A stretch of DNA of 49,896 bases from Fragilaria crotonensis (taxonomy: Eukaryota > Bacillariophyta > Fragilariophyceae > Fragilariales > Fragilariaceae), in the NCBI GenBank assembly GCA_022925895.1, contig JAKSYS010000472.1:1-49896 (forward strand). The letters run 5' to 3'. Positions 31,511 to 44,400 of this stretch are shown piece after piece (the first letter of the stretch is position 1; the number at the start of each line of letters is the position of its first letter). The position numbers and the translations under genes were made by a program. The notes under the pieces were generated by a model that was not told the DNA's origin, did not search any database, and was given only the letters and a program-made list of their open reading frames with translations.

Positions 31511-33031
31511 ATGTCGACGACACAACTCCCCACACCGATCACATCTCGCGTCGCTGTACAAGGTCGATATCTCGTTCATCAAGACACCGGAGAACGGTTT
31601 CGGATGCGAGGGATCGCCTTTCCGCTTGCCCCCATCTCCCGAACAGAAGCCCTTCCCATCTACCACCCCGAAGGTTGGATTAATGTATTGATCCAACTCC
31701 GTCAGGCATCATCCAAACTCAATACCATTCGATTGTATCATTTGGATATCGACGTACATGACTATTCTTCGTTTTTCGAACAAGCAAGACTTTTAGGTTT
31801 CTACATTTTGGTCCCGCTCACTACCGAAATGGGCGACGGGGTTCTCGATCGGGATGCGGCAGCTCCCTCGTGCTACTCACCGGGTCTCTACCAACACGGC
31901 CGTCGCATTCTCGACATGACATGGTCCAAGTATCCCAACATTATTGGTGCCGTCTTGGGCAATGAAGTCATGGATGCACCCAAAACGTGGGCGGCCGCAC
32001 CGTGTGTCCTAAGCTATGCTCGCGATTTGAAACTTCATCAACCCAATGTGACTTTGATATATACCATGCAACATTCTGGAATCGGGGCAGCTCTTAGTGC
32101 TGCTGAGGCAGTGGCATTGACCTTGGAGTACATGACGGTCTGTGGGACCATTGACGTGCTTGGAGTTAACATTGAATCGTGGTGTTCGTCTCGCCAGACT
32201 TATGAACTCAATGAAGATGGGAGTATTGGATCTTATCGTGATTTGTACGATCATGTTGTCAACATATCATCGGTGTCGGCCATACCTATTATCTTTTCCG
32301 AAACTGGATGTGCCAAGGATTTTTTCAATCGTGATAATGGATTGGAGCGATATTCTCGAGATTGGAAGCAACTGCCGGTGGTCGAAACGGAAATGTCTGC
32401 CGTCATGTCGGGATTCATTGCCTATGCCTATGATGGACCAGCCATTAACTTCAAAATGACCTCGGGTGGACCCTGGGATGGACTGCGACCACTCCCATTC
32501 GCCGAGGATATGGACAATTTCATCAATCAACTCGACCTACTCAAGGATGAGAATGAAACAACAACAACGACAACGACAGCAACGAATACTGATTATGCAG
32601 GAGGCAATTCGTCGTCACTTTTCGACTCACCAACATGTTCGTCGCTCATTGACCATATTGTCAAACTCAGTGGCAGGCCGTTGATCGATATTGATGAAAT
32701 CCCCTCCTACTACCTTCCAAAGGAACTTCCTCTCAATGCCACTGTCGTGGAGGACATTCGCAACAACGACAATAATGACAATGATGACAATGATGTGGCT
32801 GGTTCTGGTGGTGTTACCGACCTGGTGACTGGCATCATTCATGACAATCCATTGCAAACAATCCTAATTCTGATTCTGGTGCTAATCATGTTTTTGATTC
32901 CATTCTGTCGCAACAAGGTAATGGCCTGGCGCCGACGTGTCACGACCACGAACGCAACAGCCACCACGGAAATTCCCAATGGCAAACCGGATGCTGCGAA
33001 TGTGGGACGAAATTATGATACTTTTGCTTGA
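31511..33031 (+). CDS. GH72-type beta-1,3-glucanosyltransferase-like protein with C-terminal membrane anchor, copy 1 (intact)
   Basis: 506 residues from ATG 31511. It resembles the Gas1/GH72 (beta/alpha)8 barrel, which elongates beta-1,3-glucan: RYLVHQDTGERFRMRGIAFP, NTIRLYHLDIDVHDYSSF, YPNIIGAVLGNEVMD with the presumed acid/base Glu at residue 152, LGVNIESWCSS, and IPIIFSETGCAKDF with the presumed nucleophile Glu at 264. A Thr/Asn/Asp-rich linker leads to one transmembrane helix (about 450-467, TILILILVLIMFLIPF) and a short basic tail, replacing the GPI signal of fungal enzymes. No N-terminal signal peptide is visible, so topology is unclear. Divergent from the oxygenase. Confidence 0.85.
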   Translation: MSTTQLPTPITSRVAVQGRYLVHQDTGERFRMRGIAFPLAPISRTEALPIYHPEGWINVLIQLRQASSKLNTIRLYHLDIDVHDYSSFFEQARLLGFYILVPLTTEMGDGVLDRDAAAPSCYSPGLYQHGRRILDMTWSKYPNIIGAVLGNEVMDAPKTWAAAPCVLSYARDLKLHQPNVTLIYTMQHSGIGAALSAAEAVALTLEYMTVCGTIDVLGVNIESWCSSRQTYELNEDGSIGSYRDLYDHVVNISSVSAIPIIFSETGCAKDFFNRDNGLERYSRDWKQLPVVETEMSAVMSGFIAYAYDGPAINFKMTSGGPWDGLRPLPFAEDMDNFINQLDLLKDENETTTTTTTATNTDYAGGNSSSLFDSPTCSSLIDHIVKLSGRPLIDIDEIPSYYLPKELPLNATVVEDIRNNDNNDNDDNDVAGSGGVTDLVTGIIHDNPLQTILILILVLIMFLIPFCRNKVMAWRRRVTTTNATATTEIPNGKPDAANVGRNYDTFA

Positions 33032-33208
33032 ATATTCAAAAGAGGAATGGTGGTTTCGAACTAAGATACAACAAAGAAGAAGGAGGAGCGAGAGAGATGC
33101 GACGACATGTTGACTCTAGTTTTTACCTTTGGTAGTATTCGCGTCATGCGAATTGTGTTTGTGTGATAATTATAATTGTAATAAGAACCCTAAGTTGTAG
33201 TTGATATT

Positions 33209-33791
33209 AATGTCAGCGAACGGAGATCCATCGAAAGATGACTCTTCCGAAACGGGTGCTCCGTCAACAACTGATTTCACCGAGACGATTGATACAGAGA
33301 GCGAGAGTGCATCCATGAAAGGTTCGTCCCACGGACCGACTAAGAGTCCACGAGCCATCACCAACATGGGCCGCCTGGCGTATCGGCGCGCCATTCAGAA
33401 TCGTCTGTTACCGTCGCTTCGAGCATTTAACCCGGATTTGATCCTTATCAGCGCCGGTTTTGACGCTGCAAAGGGTGACGTCGGCAATGCTCGTCACTAT
33501 TCCGGTGGGAAGGAACGCATGGGGCTAGACTTGGAACCAGAGGATTATGCTTGGACGACGCGTAAGATTCTTGAAATTGCAGACATTTGTTGTCAGGGGC
33601 GTGTTGTGTCGGTATTGGAGGGTGGATATGGACGATCGCCTGTCATTGGCCCAGCCACTTCCACCAGTGGTGGATCCAACAGTTTGGACAAGGCCTTCTT
33701 TTCGGAATGTGCTATTCGACATTTGCATGCGATGATTGATCCGTATGATACAGAACTCCGTTTTGGGTCCGATCGTGCCCCGAATCCGTAA
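33209..33791 (+). pseudogene. Orphan 3' fragment of the histone deacetylase
   Basis: Copy of the last 194 codons of the MYB-ANK-HDAC gene created by the tandem duplication. It includes ISAGFDAAKGD and LEGGYG but lacks the MYB, ankyrin and upstream catalytic parts. One substitution near the end changes Arg to Ser (FGSDRAPNP in place of FGRDRAPNP). It remains open but has no promoter of its own and cannot be an active deacetylase. Confidence 0.93.
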
Positions 33792-33850
33792 TTAGTAGTA
33801 GTAAAGGTGATGTTTAAATGAATGTTATTTGGTTGTGGTCGACTGTGTTA

Positions 33851-35155
33851 CTATTTTTTCATGCTTTGAAGTTGAATTCTTGAAACGCGGCGGTCTTGTT
33901 CCAACGCTGTTCGCAGGTCACTGGAAGAACCATACAGAGAAAGTTGTTGTTTCGAGTTGAGTTGTCCCCTTTCCTTCCTCATCAGACTCATTCGTACTGG
34001 AGACATTGCAGTCACATCACGATCAGCACCTGCCAATGCGACCGGATGACAATCTACCCATTCCTCTATTGGATTGCACTTTAGAAGATCGAAGTCGACA
34101 CCACCAAAGTCATGTTGCCAGTCTGCGATTCTCGTCGCATGTTCTTGTGCCAAATATGCCATCATGTCCTCATCCATCTCAATCCCCTCTAACGTGGTTT
34201 CAGTAGCAAATGAATCCGGCTCAACTTCTAGCGGTCCCCGCTCTTCCCATGTGTTGAACAAGAGCACGGAACGTAGTGACTCGTCATCATCATCGTCGTC
34301 ATCGTCGTCGTACTCTTCCATGTCCTCCTCACGTGCGAATGTCGTCTCCACGTCATGGCCATCCAACTGTTGCAACCACCGATCGTAGGGCTTGGGAACA
34401 GCATGCAGAAGATTGCCTGGAAATCGCAACAAACGTCCTACAACGGCTGGGACCGTGACCAGTTTGGTCGGTTTGGTCGTTTCATCATCAGCTTGATCAT
34501 CCGTCAAAATAATGCACGTCGGTGCTGGCAATGTACATGTCTGGTTCGATTCTTGTTGTTGTTTCTGTTGTGAAGTTGTTTGCAAGTGTAGATACAAGAC
34601 GTGACTGTAGGAAGGATATCGGGGTGTCCCCTCTTGTTCCAATTGAGCTTCATCCACATCACAATGCACATCCATGTGGAGATGTTCTTGACGTGACCAG
34701 TATTCCACTGCTGTGACACGATTTGTTTTGGAATTGTTAACGTTGTTATTAGTCTCCTCCAGGGCTGTCAGCAAACGATCCAATGTCACTTCCAATGGCG
34801 TCAATATTGTTGTTGTTTCATTGTTCTTATTATTATTTCGATAAAAGACACTGGATGTGCAGCGTTCGGCGTGGTCCACAGCAAGTGGATGAATCAACTC
34901 TTGACATGTTTCTTGAGAAAAGACATTGTCGTACACTTGAATGATGGTAACATCATCACCATGGTTGTTGTTGTCATCTCGGCATGATGATAATGATATT
35001 GATGTAATGATTCTTTGTCGATTGTGATTGCAAGGGCGTGGTACGAGCAAGGTAAATGAGAACACCACATTGGTGACTGCAACCAGTTGTAGTAGCAGTA
35101 ACCACAACCGCAACAACGGCACTTGTTGTACGACGGACGATCGGACTGTGCTCAT
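33851..35155 (-). CDS. 2OG-Fe(II) oxygenase-like protein with signal segment, copy 2 (intact)
   Basis: 434 residues from ATG 35155. A hydrophobic N-terminal segment (LLRLWLLLLQLVAVTNVVFSF) suggests entry to the secretory or plastid route. The core fits 2-oxoglutarate/Fe(II) dioxygenases: an H-x-D pair in HLHMDVHCDVDE, a beta strand SHVLYLHL, VTVPAVVGRLLRFPGNLLHAV with the distal His, and RSVLLFNTWEE with a basic 2OG-binding residue. An Asp-rich insert (about ten Asp) lies between the last two motifs. The substrate is unknown. Its C-terminal 120 residues have no recognisable domain. The twin at 29713-31001 is broken, so this is the only functional copy in the window. Confidence 0.78.
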   Translation of the reverse strand: MSTVRSSVVQQVPLLRLWLLLLQLVAVTNVVFSFTLLVPRPCNHNRQRIITSISLSSCRDDNNNHGDDVTIIQVYDNVFSQETCQELIHPLAVDHAERCTSSVFYRNNNKNNETTTILTPLEVTLDRLLTALEETNNNVNNSKTNRVTAVEYWSRQEHLHMDVHCDVDEAQLEQEGTPRYPSYSHVLYLHLQTTSQQKQQQESNQTCTLPAPTCIILTDDQADDETTKPTKLVTVPAVVGRLLRFPGNLLHAVPKPYDRWLQQLDGHDVETTFAREEDMEEYDDDDDDDDDESLRSVLLFNTWEERGPLEVEPDSFATETTLEGIEMDEDMMAYLAQEHATRIADWQHDFGGVDFDLLKCNPIEEWVDCHPVALAGADRDVTAMSPVRMSLMRKERGQLNSKQQLSLYGSSSDLRTALEQDRRVSRIQLQSMKK

Positions 35156-35671
35156 TTTTGGATGGATGATGGATGGTGTGCGTTGATCGAGGATGCCAAA
35201 GATGCGCCAAACAAGTTTGAGATGATGGCGCTCTTCAAAACCGCCATTTACCGTTCATTTCAAAACCCTTCACCGCTTCGGAGCGACGTCGTCGTTTCGA
35301 TGTCTTCGATCTTTTTGGTGCTGTCGGCCGTATTACCCAAGACTAGTGGGATGTATGTACAGATGTTTAGACTGAAAACATCTATACTAAAAAAGTTGTA
35401 AATGATGACGTGATGACAGCTCTCATCTCCTGCATCCTTTTGCATCATTCAAATGAGTTCACGTGGACAAGATCAATACCAGTAAACTGTTCTATGTTCT
35501 GAGGCCTGAGCGTCGGCACAGTCCAGTCTCAGGTTTGGAGTATTGTACTCGAGTACCAGGTACTTGTACTCTGAAAACAGGCCACAATCCACACAAAAAA
35601 CCGAACGACTACCCCATAGACCTTCCAAAGAGTGCCAGAGGACAAGTACTCTAAACACTCTACACTCAATC
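35156..35671. promoter_or_regulatory. Shared upstream region of divergent oxygenase and GH72 genes, copy 2
   Basis: Duplicate of 31002-31510, with GTACTCGAGTAC preserved at 35545-35556. A few one- and two-base length differences in T, A and CT runs separate the two copies. Confidence 0.4.
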
Positions 35672-37189
35672 ATGTCGACGACACAACTCCCCACACCGAT
35701 CACATCTCGCGTCGCTGTACAAGGTCGATATCTCGTTCATCAAGACACCGGAGAACGGTTTCGGATGCGAGGGATCGCCTTTCCGCTTGCCCCCATCTCC
35801 CGAACAGAAGCCCTTCCCATCTACCACCCCGAAGGTTGGATTAATGTATTGATCCAACTCCGTCAGGCATCATCAAACTCAATACCATCGATTGTATCAT
35901 TTGGATATCGACGTACATGACTATTCTTCGTTTTCGAACAAGCCAGACTTTTAGGTTTCTACATTTTGGTCCCGCTCACTACCGAAATGGGCGACGGGGT
36001 TCTCGATCGGGATGCGGCAGCTCCCTCGTGCTACTCACCGGGTCTCTACCAACACGGCCGTCGCATTCTCGACATGACATGGTCCAAGTATCCCAACATT
36101 ATTGGTGCCGTCTTGGGCAATGAAGTCATGGATGCACCCAAAACGTGGGCGGCCGCACCGTGTGTCCTAAGCTATGCTCGCGATTTGAAACTTCATCAAC
36201 CGAATGTGACTTTGATATATACCATGCAACATTCTGGAATCGGGGCAGCTCTTAGTGCTGCTGAGGCAGTGGCATTGACCTTGGAGTACATGACGGTCTG
36301 TGGGACCATTGACGTGCTTGGAGTTAACATTGAATCGTGGTGTTCGTCTCGCCAGACGTATGAACTCAATGAAGATGGGAGTATTGGATCTTATCGTGAT
36401 TTGTACGATCATGTTGTCAACATATCATCGGTGTCGGCCATACCTATTATATTTTCCGAAACTGGATGTGCCAAAGATTTTTTCAATCGTGACAATGGAT
36501 TGGAACGATATTCTCGAGATTGGAAGCAACTGCCGGTGGTCGAAACGGAAATGTCTGCCGTCATGTCGGGATTCATTGCCTATGCCTATGATGGACCAGC
36601 CATTAACTTCAAAATGACCTCGGGTGGACCCTGGGATGGACTGCGACCACTCCCATTCGCCGAGGATATGGACAATTTCATCAATCAACTCGACCTACTC
36701 AAGGATGAGAACGAAACAACGACAACGACAACGACAACAACGAATACTGATTATGCAGGAGATAATTCGTCGTCACTTTTCGACTCACCAACATGTTCGT
36801 CGCTCATTGACCATATTGCCAAACTCAGTGGCAGGCCGTTGATCGATATTGATGAAATCCCTTCCTACTACCTTCCGAAGGAACTTCCTCTCAATGCCAC
36901 TGTCGTGGAGGACATTCGGAACAACGACAATAATGACAATGATGACAATGATGTGGCTGGTTCTGGTGGTGTTACTGACCTGGTGACTGGCATCATTCAT
37001 GACAATCCATTGCAAACAATCCTAATTCTGATTTTGGTGCTAATCATGTTTTTGATTCCATTCTGTCGCAACAAGGTAATGGCCTGGCGCCGACGTGTCA
37101 CGACCACGAACGCAACAGCCACCACGGAAATTCCCAATGGCAAACCGGATGCTGCGAATGTGGGACGAAATTATGATACTTTTGCTTGA
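35672..37189 (+). pseudogene. GH72-type glucanosyltransferase-like gene, copy 2, frame-shifted
   Basis: Duplicate of 31511-33031. Three single-base deletions fall within about 65 bp (35873-35937), each shortening a run (CC to C, TT to T, TTTTT to TTTT). They open a TGA at 35918-35920 and cut the protein at about residue 82. Because three bases are lost in total, the original frame returns afterwards and stays open to 37189 with both catalytic Glu motifs. The clustering in homopolymers makes sequence error a real possibility. Confidence 0.88.
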
Positions 37190-37637
37190 ATATTCAAAAG
37201 AGGAATGGTGGTTTCGAACTGAGATACAACAAAGAAGAAGGAGGAGCGAGAGAGATGCGACGACATGTTGACTCTAGTTTTTACCTTTGGTAGTATTCGC
37301 GTCATGCGAATTGTGTTTGTGTGATAATTATAATTGTAATAAGAACCCTAAGTTGTAGTTGATATTGTTGTCCATGGTCGAGTATTTGCACTCAAATGCA
37401 CGGTTTAGTAAATGGCCATTTCTACAAGGACCAAAACTCTAATCGTTTCATGGATAATCTGGCAGTGTCATGACGATAAATGGGTTTCCATGCCGTTGCA
37501 TGAATTTGTGTTGGCACATGTCCCGGGTGCTGTTTGGAGTAACTTGCTGGTTCAAAGTTCAAACACCATAGTTTTTGTGCCGAAATTACTCGGGTCGACG
37601 ACCCCAATCCACGAAATCCTCATGTTTTCTTCTTGTT
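37190..37637. other. End of duplication and unique intergenic DNA
   Basis: The duplicated GH72 3' flank to 37366, then unique sequence. Nothing is recognisable in it. Confidence 0.5.
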
Positions 37638-38111
37638 TCATTTGGATGGATGATCATGATTGTTCGGATGACCCAATGGTGGTATGATTCGATTCGGATG
37701 ACTTAATTCATAATCATCATCATCGTCATATTCCTCCCCAGTCACCATATGATAATCCTGCTTCAATTTTGAAATTTGAAGCTGTGCGTCAACATTATGA
37801 TTATCACCAGTAGTGGAGTCCATTATCTTTGTCTTTAATTGTTGGATGGACTGCACAATATCATTGGCCTCCTTGTCATTTTCGTAACTGGCATTCCAAA
37901 CTTGCCGTCGTTGTTGTCGCTGAAGTTGATGATCATGTCGCATGGTGGTTGTAATAGTCCTAGCAGTGCAAGTGGTAGTAGTCCGACGACCGGGAGAACA
38001 AATGAAACTTGCCAACAAATCGCCAACATTATTCATGCATGTCGATCGAGGGTGCATCTTCCAACATGCGGATGCAACGGTTCGAAACTGATTGGCAACA
38101 ATCCCCATCAT
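37638..38111 (-). CDS. Hypothetical 157-residue protein
   Basis: ATG-to-stop open frame. Not recognised. The N-terminal 70 residues are rich in Arg, Thr and Ser with few acidic residues, which could be a mitochondrial presequence. A helical, Gln/Lys-rich middle (ANDIVQSIQQLKTKIMDS and AQLQISKLKQDYHMV) could form a short coiled coil. The tail has a five-residue Asp run and Pro/His/Asn. The helical periodicity and charge pattern favour coding, but no homologue or splice evidence can be offered. Confidence 0.45.
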   Translation of the reverse strand: MMGIVANQFRTVASACWKMHPRSTCMNNVGDLLASFICSPGRRTTTTCTARTITTTMRHDHQLQRQQRRQVWNASYENDKEANDIVQSIQQLKTKIMDSTTGDNHNVDAQLQISKLKQDYHMVTGEEYDDDDDYELSHPNRIIPPLGHPNNHDHPSK

Positions 38112-40815
<2,704 letters not shown>

Positions 40816-41445
40816 GGCTGTACCCGCTGGACGAGGAGGCAACCGTCAATACCAATCCTCGGTCGCTCCAACAACGATCTGCAACTGACTTCGATACTAC
40901 TGCAAAGGAAACACCACAAGGTTCATATCGTCGTCAATTGCTCTGTGGGGAGAATTCCCCAACAGTGCCTCACTCCATAGGCAAACCGCCTTTTATCGAT
41001 CTTGCAGCCCGAATGCATCGTCCTTCACAACGAGAATACATTGAAAAGTAGGCTACTTAAACAATAACAACCACGTCGGGCCATTGTTGTAATAGATTGA
41101 CGAAGATGGCAAGAAACTCAGTAAGCTAGGAAGGCGCATCATCCTTCCTCCAGCGACGGCGCTAAGTCACTACTAGAGTGACTCATGACGACCAAGAGCG
41201 ACGCCAGGACGACGTGGCACCTGCGACGAGCGTAGAAGTATAGTGATTGAAGCATCAGGTGGGACAGTCAATGCATATTCGTGTGTTTACGTGGCGTTCA
41301 GAAACAAAACAAAACGTAAACTAATTATTGGGTTATCGCCGCGTCCAAACCGTTAGGCCCAGAATGCGTACCCCACCCCGGCGGTTTTACCCGCGAGAGT
41401 TTTATCTAGATATGTAAATTTCACCGTATGCATGTAGCCGCATCG
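40816..41445. other. Intergenic, 3' flank of KRR1 and of the retrotransposon
   Basis: No gene is supported. An AAACAAAACAAAACG string lies near 41305 on the plus strand. The retrotransposon's 3' end should fall here, but no poly-A tail in its orientation or target duplication could be recognised. Confidence 0.45.
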
Positions 41446-44400
41446 TTACCCCATTTTTGGTGCAAAGTAAGTTGTAATCAGAGCTTGTCGTCCGCCATCC
41501 TGTTCATTCTCCGTGATCGAGTTCCGAACTCTTCGTAACCATCGACGACGAATGGAAGAAGATCCATTAATGATACTATCCATGGGCCTTTCGCAGTAGT
41601 GACGATCACATACTCGAAGTAAGTGAGGTTGTCGGTACAGCGCCTTGATTTCCGCAATTTCTGTAGACCGGATATTTATTTGGTCATCATCGTCTGCAGA
41701 GTGAAGAACTTCGTTCCGAGCGGTCCAAATCCTCGTGACGTGATCGTAGATAGCTGAAATGCAGGTTCGCATCCTTTGTACTCCAACGTTCACTTCCGTT
41801 TTCCGGAATCATGCATCGCACAGCATGATAAGGAGGACCAATGACAGCTCAACAAGCCCGATGTGGCCTCATACCATCCTATTCGGTGTTGGGATTCCAA
41901 GGCCTCCTCAATTTTCCTCTGAGATGAGATGGATATTGAGACAGAACAGGTGAGAACTCCCCAGATGATTTGGTCCAATGCTCGATCCCGTCCGCCAGCA
42001 AGTAACGAATCGGATGTGTATCGCCAGTAATCAGATCTCGTCGGAGTTGCCGCAAGCTAGAGAGAAAGGCCGGATTTGCATCGCATCGGAGTAAATGCTC
42101 CGAGGTCTCGTCGGTTGTTTTACAACATGGACACAATTTCAAGCCTGGATCCTGAAGCCGCGCCTGATCATATCTGCGTTTCCCAATAGGCAACTGTCCG
42201 TGTACTCGTTTCATGTGTGTAACCTGGTGATGGGGTCGGAGGCGTCGGAAGTGCTGACCAAAGAGACAAAAATCAACCTCACCCCAAGTGTGGTCTGACC
42301 ACGAGTGTTTGTCCTGCATATATCTTCGTAGATGATATCCGTTAATATGATATCGAATGCAGGAGTCATACTTACTAGTCAATCGCTTGCCGTTTATGAG
42401 GATTGAAACACCTTGTCCTGGTTGATGATCCACTCGAGATGATGATTTGAGTCGTCCTCGAAGTCGATACCTGGTTGCCAAAAAATCCGCATCGATATTT
42501 AATCGGGCCTTTAGTGGCAGCGTTGCATACGACTTCAAAGAATCTTGATGCCCTTTCACCCACGCCAGCCGGAATGGTCGTCGAAGTTCCCGAATAGATG
42601 CTGATATTAGTGAGAGAAGATCTGCATCATCAGGCATCGTACGATTGTGGCGGTCTCTTAACGCATATTTTTGTACGCGAGATATTGCCGACTTGCTGTC
42701 TGTTATCCAACGAAATGAACTTCGATGTCGGAGCCCCCACAACTTGGAAATGGCTACCACTAATAACAAGGAGGATGCACAACCAGCTAATTCGCTCCTT
42801 GTAGAGGACTCCGTAGAGACAAATCCGTCTACTGGTCCAGAACAATGAAACAAAACCTGCGTCTTTGATGATAGAACCCAACCGTGCGTCCCTTTGTTCC
42901 CATGCAGCCCACCATCGGAGGCAATATACAGCCGGGCTTTTGATCTAAAAGCACGCCAGACGTGAACATCAGATGCTTGTTGGTGAAGATCTGCCAACAG
43001 TCGACGTTGGGTTGTCGGCAAAGTTCGAACGTAATCATGGATTGACTCGAGAGGAGGCGGGCGTGAAACTCCGACCGGTTCGGATGGCAACGATCGAGGT
43101 AGCGGAGGAGACTTCCAGTAAGGTACGTATCGAAGATACGAGGAGCGAAGGAAGCGCTTCCATAACCGACGTTGAGAGGAGCTGGGAGTGTCTTGTCGAG
43201 GCCAAAGGGGATTATTAACCCAGTGTTCCTGACGCTTGCCGTCAAGAGCAGAGAGAGATATGGAGGATGGATTCTCGGGATGAGCTAAGTCTGCGAGTGT
43301 CGTCGCTTGTAGATAGAGCCGGACCAGATTGATGTCGCGTTGTTGGCTGACAGAGTATCTTGCTAAGTGCATCGGTTGCATAATAAATGCATCTGATGTC
43401 GATCGAAGGGTTGGAACGTAGGACTCGGTTAATGTGATAGACATATCATGACACGATAGAAATTGTCGAACCGATAGAACCCATGTCGGAGTGAGATAAG
43501 GAATATGTAGGGACGGATATTCGAGCAAAGGAGTTCCGACGCCTGATTCCAGTTGGGAATATTGTAGATTGATTCGGATAAGATTTCCAGGTTCGGAGCC
43601 AGAAAAAATGGAGTTGCGAAGGAATTTGATTGCTTCAATTCCCGCTTCCGTTCGTAGATCATAAATGCCGAGACCGCCCATTTCCAGAGGACCATGTCTG
43701 ATGGATGTTGGTAAGTTACTGTTGACGTGCATTTTTTGTAACATCACCTTGATGATCCTGTGTTGAACACCTGCCAATACCTCTTCGTCGACCGCAATCG
43801 GAGCAAGACTATATCGCATTGCCGGAATATAGATAGACCGATGAAAGATACGGATATCCCGTGCAGTTAATTTGGACGATGAAATTCGTGTTGCATACCC
43901 ATCCGCCTTCTTCCGTAGAACCTCGATGTGGTGTCCAAAGTCGCCCATCGGGTTGAGATGGACCCCCAGCATGCGCGTCGATTCGTCTAATCGTGTTCTC
44001 CTTATGGTTGTAGTTGATGATGTTGATCCTTGTTTAAGCCGAATCGTCGGATCCGTCGGAGTGATTTCTCGTAACTTTGGGCGACCTTTTTCCCATTGCC
44101 AATACATCACGTACCATGAGCATTTGGACAGATTTAATTTACCACCGGAAAGATATAGAAGGTGCTCCCAAGTCTGTGCCACTTTTTGAAGTCGTTCTAT
44201 TATCTCCTCATAATTGTGTTGGCCAGCAGATGTGAATCCAAGAGATGTGTCATCCACAAACGCATCCACCAAACGCTTGTGTTTTTTATCTCCAATGAGT
44301 GGCACAAAGTTGATTCTGTCAGGTACGAGTCGATCCAGAGTATTGAGCAGTACCACTACCAGGGTAAGCCAGACAGCCGGAGACGCGCCGCTACCTTGAC

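Larger units (their letters stand above)
29071..33208. repeat. Tandem segmental duplication, unit 1
   Basis: A 4,138-bp unit spanning the last 583 bp of the HDAC gene, the oxygenase gene (copy 1, broken) and the GH72 gene (copy 1, intact). The following unit is nearly identical, differing by scattered substitutions and one- to three-base indels. The break joins GTTGATATT directly to AATGTCAGCG, with essentially no microhomology. Confidence 0.97.
33209..37366. repeat. Tandem segmental duplication, unit 2
   Basis: A 4,158-bp direct copy of 29071-33208: a promoterless HDAC 3' piece, the oxygenase gene (intact here) and the GH72 gene (broken here). The 20-bp length difference is spread over small indels. 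Low divergence indicates a recent event. Confidence 0.97.

Noticed and set aside
41300-41320. AAACAAAACAAAACG as a possible retrotransposon tail.
   Set aside because: The element is on the minus strand, so its tail would appear as T on the plus strand; this has the wrong orientation.
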